This document shows, piece by piece, positions 6,413 through 9,520 of a stretch of DNA of 9,520 bases. The notes beneath the pieces were generated by a model. It was not told where the DNA came from. It made no database searches and saw only the letters and a list, made by a program, of their open reading frames with translations. The DNA lies in the NCBI GenBank assembly GCA_017425765.1, contig JAFOXE010000178.1:1-9520 (forward strand), in the 5' to 3' direction. The position numbers and the translations under genes were made by a program. Source of the DNA: Paraprevotella sp. GTDB taxonomy: Bacteria > Bacteroidota > Bacteroidia > Bacteroidales > Bacteroidaceae. Position 1 is the first letter of the stretch. Each line of letters opens with the position of its first letter.

Positions 6413-8080
6413 TTATGACAGACCTTCTATCAAGCCGTTTACGATGTCGATTCGTTCTGCTTGGGGCGATTTTGGCAATCCGGGCATACGCAGAATATCG
6501 CCGGCAATAAGCACAATCATCTCTGCACCGCAGTTGATGACGATGTCACGAATATTTATACTGAAACCTGTGGGCACACCATAAGCCTTGGCGTCAGCCG
6601 AGAATGAATATTGTGTTTTTGCAATACAAATAGGGTAGTGCGCCACACCAAGTTCGTTGATACGGGCAATCATCTTCTTGGCCTGGGCCGAGAAGGTAAC
6701 ACCTTTTGCGCCATACACTTTCTTACATACGCTTTCTGCTTTCTGCTCAATGCTATCGGTGTCAGCATATGAAAATTGCAATGGAGCAGAAGGTTGGTTA
6801 TCGATGGTTTTAACCACCAATTCTGCTAATTCTACAGCACCTTCACCGCCTTGTACAAATGCATTATTTACAGCAAAGCCGATGCCCATTTCGGCACAAT
6901 GCTCACGGCAGTAGTTGATTTCCTCGTCGGTATCTGCAGCATATCTGTTGAAACAAACCACAACAGTTTGTCCAAAGCTGCGCAGATTTTCAATATGTTT
7001 GTCAAGATTTTGAAGACCTTGTTTCAAGCCTTCTGCATTAGGCATCTTAATTTCTTCTTGAGGCACACCACCGTGCATTTTCAATCCCTGCGTAGTAGCA
7101 ACCAATACGGTCAACTTAGGTTGAATACCGGATTTACGGCACTTAATATTATAGAATTTCTCAGCACCAAGATCAGCTCCAAATCCGGCCTCAGTAATCA
7201 CATAGTCGCCATAGGTCATAGCCAAACGAGTAGCCAAAACTGAATTGCAACCATGTGCAATGTTTGCAAACGGACCGCCGTGCACAAACGCCGGTGTATT
7301 TTCAGTGGTTTGTACCAAATTAGGATGCAAAGCATCCTTAAGCAACACACAAATTGCTCCGGCCACGCCCATATCCTTTACGCGAAACGGTTTGCCATCG
7401 ACGGTTGTACCCAACAAGATGTTCTCAATGCGACGACGCAAATCGTTTTCGTCTTGTGCCAAACACATGATGGCCATAATCTCAGAAGCTGGAGTAATAT
7501 CAAATCCGCTTTCCATGGTTACACCATTAGTTTTTGCACCCAATCCGGTTACCACATAACGAAGATTGCGATCGTTCACGTCCAACACACGTTTCCATAA
7601 TATTTCCTTTAGTGCAAAACCTTCGTCGCGATGTTGATAGATGTAGTTATCCAACAAGGCAGCAATCATGTTGTGTGCCGAAGTAATTGCATGGAAGTCG
7701 CCGGTAAAATGCAAATTGATTTTCTCCATAGGCAACACCTGTGCATAACCACCACCGGCAGCACCGCCCTTCATACCGAAGCAAGGGCCGAGTGAAGGCT
7801 CACGTAAAGCCACCACTGCCTTCTTGTTGATGCGGTTCAAACCAAGAGCCAGACCAATGGACACTGTAGTCTTACCGATACCTGCCTTTGTAGGAGTAAT
7901 GGCGGTAACCAATATCAAGTTACTCTTCTTGATACGCTCTTCATCTATCAATTTTTCGGGCACTTTTGCCACATATTTTCCGTATAATTCCAACTCGTCT
8001 TGTGGGAGATTTAGCTTTTCGGCCACCTCCACAATATTATTCAACGTACACTCGCGTGCAATTTCAATGTCGCTTTTCAT
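6413..8080 (-). CDS. fhs: Formate-tetrahydrofolate ligase (formyltetrahydrofolate synthetase)
   Basis: Fhs joins formate to tetrahydrofolate using ATP, giving 10-formyl-THF for purine and other one-carbon synthesis; it is cytoplasmic and usually a homotetramer. This 555-residue protein is of normal length. Visible motifs are the P-loop [11 protein letters not shown] at 62-72, REPSLGP at 93-99 (R93 is the likely formyl-phosphate contact), the family signature [11 protein letters not shown] at 102-112, then [20 protein letters not shown] at 114-133, and [12 protein letters not shown] at 327-338. The P-loop and the last motif differ from the common TPTPAGEGKTT and VAT[IV]RALKxHGG forms, probably as a Bacteroidota lineage variant. 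The ATG at 8078-8080 gives the usual N-terminus (MKSDIEIA). It is a single gene, divergent from the epimerase gene, with its own -7 box upstream. No folD or fchA is seen nearby. Confidence 0.97.
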   Translation of the reverse strand: MKSDIEIARECTLNNIVEVAEKLNLPQDELELYGKYVAKVPEKLIDEERIKKSNLILVTAITPTKAGIGKTTVSIGLALGLNRINKKAVVALREPSLGPCFGMKGGAAGGGYAQVLPMEKINLHFTGDFHAITSAHNMIAALLDNYIYQHRDEGFALKEILWKRVLDVNDRNLRYVVTGLGAKTNGVTMESGFDITPASEIMAIMCLAQDENDLRRRIENILLGTTVDGKPFRVKDMGVAGAICVLLKDALHPNLVQTTENTPAFVHGGPFANIAHGCNSVLATRLAMTYGDYVITEAGFGADLGAEKFYNIKCRKSGIQPKLTVLVATTQGLKMHGGVPQEEIKMPNAEGLKQGLQNLDKHIENLRSFGQTVVVCFNRYAADTDEEINYCREHCAEMGIGFAVNNAFVQGGEGAVELAELVVKTIDNQPSAPLQFSYADTDSIEQKAESVCKKVYGAKGVTFSAQAKKMIARINELGVAHYPICIAKTQYSFSADAKAYGVPTGFSINIRDIVINCGAEMIVLIAGDILRMPGLPKSPQAERIDIVNGLIEGLS

Positions 8081-8135
8081 TATTATAATGGGATTAAAAT
8101 ATTATTCTATTCAGGTGTTAATTCATAAATCTGTA

Positions 8136-8143
8136 CAAACTTA
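8136..8143 (-). promoter_or_regulatory. Putative -7 box for fhs
   Basis: On the - strand TAAGTTTG matches TAnnTTTG. It lies 55 bp upstream of the fhs ATG, implying a leader of about 45-50 nt. No good TTTG -33 box is seen 19-21 nt further upstream, so the call rests on the -7 match and its position. It overlaps one copy of the TGTTAA motif. Confidence 0.45.
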
Positions 8144-8189
8144 ACACATTTTATCGAGATGATGAAGATAAGTTTCCAAAAAGTATTGC

Positions 8190-8197
8190 TATTTTTG
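8190..8197 (+). promoter_or_regulatory. Putative -7 box for the aldose 1-epimerase family gene
   Basis: TATTTTTG matches TAnnTTTG and lies 36 bp before the ATG at 8234, implying a leader of about 30 nt. The expected -33 position has no clear TTTG. The two divergent -7 boxes are 46 bp apart, so a single bound regulator could affect both genes. Confidence 0.5.
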
Positions 8198-8233
8198 CCT
8201 ACAGACAAATGTTAACGACAAAATCTTCACACT

Positions 8234-9106
8234 ATGGAATATTTATCAAATGGAATTATTGAGGTAGCAATCTCGCACAAAGGTGCAGAACTACAAAGTT
8301 TGAAGAAGGTGAAGGCTGAACATGAGTACATGTGGCAAGGCGACGAAACCTATTGGAATCGTCAAGCTCCCTTGTTGTTCCCCATAGTGGGCAATGCATG
8401 GAATAAGGAAATAATTGTGAACGGGGCGGCTTATCCGATAGATAAGCATGGCTTTCTCAGAGACATGCAGTTCTCGACGCTTCGAGCTGAACGTCTCGAA
8501 GTAACTTTGCGAGCATCTCGAAGCAACGACACCACGGTGTCTTTTCCATGGCCTTTTGAAGTAGATGTAACATACTCTATACGCCGAAACGTATTGACAC
8601 AAAAATGGATTGTAAGAAATACTGGAAATACAACCATGCATTTCCAGATAGGAGGGCATCCGGGATTCAACCTTCCGGACTACAAGAGCACTGACGAGTT
8701 GCACGGCTATCTCTCATTCAACAAAACCAACCAACTGACCAGTGCGGTGATACGTCCGGGTGGATATGTAAACGGCGAAGATTATAAAATAGATTTGACC
8801 GATGGCAGGTTGCCACTAACCAATCACACCTTCGATTGCGACACGATATTAGATTGTACCGGCTTGTTGAACAGAGTAACCATACATGATAAAAACAACA
8901 AACCCTATCTAACCACTATTTTCCAAACACCCGTATTAGCATTATGGTCGCCATGCGGAGGAAATGCCCCGTTTGTGTGCATCGAACCATGGTATGGATG
9001 TTGTGCCGATGAAAACACACCATGCGAATTTTCCAATCGCCGCTTCATGAATCATCTTGAACCTGGACAAGAATTTGTAGGGGGAATGGAAATTATTGTG
9101 GAATAA
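8234..9106 (+). CDS. Aldose 1-epimerase family protein (LacX-like)
   Basis: Aldose 1-epimerases (mutarotases) interconvert alpha and beta anomers of sugars in the cytoplasm. This 290-residue protein belongs to the shorter LacX-like branch, whose true substrates are often unknown. It shows the all-beta galactose-mutarotase pattern: KGAELQSLK at 16-24, YWNRQAPLLFPIVGN at 40-54, HGFLRD at 72-77, GGHPGFN at 140-146 with H142 as the likely acid, and CIEPWYG at 249-255 with E251 as the likely catalytic base. No signal peptide is present. The ATG at 8234 gives a typical start (YLSNGIIEVAISHKGAEL). It has its own -7 box and is followed by stem-loops, so it is probably transcribed alone. It diverges from fhs; no metabolic link between the two is evident. 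The family is clear; the sugar substrate is not. Confidence 0.92.
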   Translation: MEYLSNGIIEVAISHKGAELQSLKKVKAEHEYMWQGDETYWNRQAPLLFPIVGNAWNKEIIVNGAAYPIDKHGFLRDMQFSTLRAERLEVTLRASRSNDTTVSFPWPFEVDVTYSIRRNVLTQKWIVRNTGNTTMHFQIGGHPGFNLPDYKSTDELHGYLSFNKTNQLTSAVIRPGGYVNGEDYKIDLTDGRLPLTNHTFDCDTILDCTGLLNRVTIHDKNNKPYLTTIFQTPVLALWSPCGGNAPFVCIEPWYGCCADENTPCEFSNRRFMNHLEPGQEFVGGMEIIVE

Positions 9107-9108
9107 CA

Positions 9109-9146
9109 CCAAGAAGAAATAATCTAATACATCATATTGTTCTTGG
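9109..9146 (+). other. Weak hairpin just after the epimerase stop
   Basis: CCAAGAA (9109-9115) and TTCTTGG (9140-9146) are perfect 7-bp inverted repeats separated by a 24-nt AT-rich loop, starting 2 nt after the stop codon. No T-run follows (the next bases are ATTATAGC). It may shield the mRNA 3' end or be fortuitous; the stronger terminator follows at 9170-9219. Confidence 0.25.
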
Positions 9147-9169
9147 ATTATAGCTTTTATCTTATGCAT

Positions 9170-9219
9170 AAAATTGGTGCGTGACGGGACTACATCAATC
9201 CTTACACGCACCAATTTTT
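9170..9219. terminator. Bidirectional terminator between convergent genes
   Basis: AAAATTGGTGCGTG (9170-9183) and CACGCACCAATTTT (9205-9218) form a perfect 14-bp stem around a 21-nt loop. Within the loop GGGA (9186-9189) can pair with TCCT (9199-9202). TTTTT runs out of the stem on the + strand and TTTT on the - strand, so it can end transcripts from both sides. It lies between the epimerase gene (stop at 9106) and the convergent gene ending at 9236. Confidence 0.85.
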
Positions 9220-9235
9220 GTGTATAGATATTATG

Positions 9236-9520
9236 TTACTTCTTGCTGAGTGAGAGGATCACAGTGAAGGTTTCGAAGGTTTCCATAAACTCTTTCTCAA
9301 GGGCTACAATCTGAGCAGCATCGAGTTTCAATCCTGCGTTTTCCTTCTCTACGAGCTCCACCATACCGCCCAACCATGCGGCTTGTTTTGGAATGATGAT
9401 GAACAGACGGTCGCCATCCTCATCGGGAAACGATGTAGCATTTACCTTGTACGAACCACCTTCGTAAAGGTCGAATGTAAGGTTGTTGCCCTCAAGGGTG
9501 TAGTTCTTTACTTTAGATTC
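9236..9520 (-). CDS. Unrecognised protein, C-terminal 94 residues (partial)
   Basis: Reading the - strand from the window edge gives an open frame of 94 codons ending in TAA at 9236-9238; the start lies beyond 9520. The fragment begins ESKVKNYTLEGNNLTFDLYEG and has a beta-strand-like first half (NYTLEGNNLTFDLYEGGSYK, then RLFIIIP), followed by an amphipathic segment (AAWLGGMVELVEKE, then AAQIVALEKEFMETFETFTVIL) and a SLSKK tail. It could be the end of a small lipocalin-like or calycin-like Bacteroidota protein, but I do not recognise the family and infer no function. It is judged real because the frame stays open to the window edge, codon use resembles its neighbours, and a two-way terminator sits 17 bp past its stop. 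Confidence 0.75.
   Translation of the reverse strand, partial: ESKVKNYTLEGNNLTFDLYEGGSYKVNATSFPDEDGDRLFIIIPKQAAWLGGMVELVEKENAGLKLDAAQIVALEKEFMETFETFTVILSLSKK

Noticed and set aside
6851..7600. Several + strand open frames of 104-130 codons across fhs
   Set aside because: All lie antisense to the conserved fhs reading frame and overlap one another in different frames; none shows a domain or a start context.

Overview
The window looks like an ordinary chromosomal stretch from a Bacteroidota bacterium, most likely of the order Bacteroidales; a Prevotella- or Bacteroides-like genus is a guess. Three kinds of evidence support this: protein types typical of the phylum (a DUF5686 outer-membrane protein with a carboxypeptidase-regulatory-like plug, and a Bacteroidota-style Fhs), AT-rich leaders without a clear Shine-Dalgarno, and several matches to the phylum's TAnnTTTG -7 promoter box, one of them with a properly spaced TTTG -33 box.

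Left part (+ strand, 1-6037): a DUF5686 surface protein and the replication-fork AAA+ ATPase RarA lie 35 bp apart and are probably co-transcribed. A two-gene glycan module follows: a polysaccharide pyruvyl transferase family protein and a family 2 glycosyltransferase whose start overlaps the preceding stop as ATGA. These two probably decorate a cell-surface glycan, but no flippase, polymerase or other sugar-pathway gene is present here.

Middle (- strand, 6038-8080): a hairpin terminator separates the glycan genes from two convergent tRNA genes, Ser(GCU) then Glu(CUC) in transcription order, which have their own promoter. Upstream of them lies fhs, encoding formate-tetrahydrofolate ligase, which feeds formate into the one-carbon folate pool.

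Right part (8081-9520): a 153-bp divergent intergenic region carries a -7 box for each strand and three copies of a TGTTAA motif. It is followed by an aldose 1-epimerase family gene (+). A strong stem-loop then separates this gene from the 3' end of an unrecognised gene on the - strand that runs off the window.

I found no CRISPR array, insertion sequence, phage gene or toxin-antitoxin pair, and no convincing novel multi-gene system. The findings are modest regulatory and sequence-variant observations.
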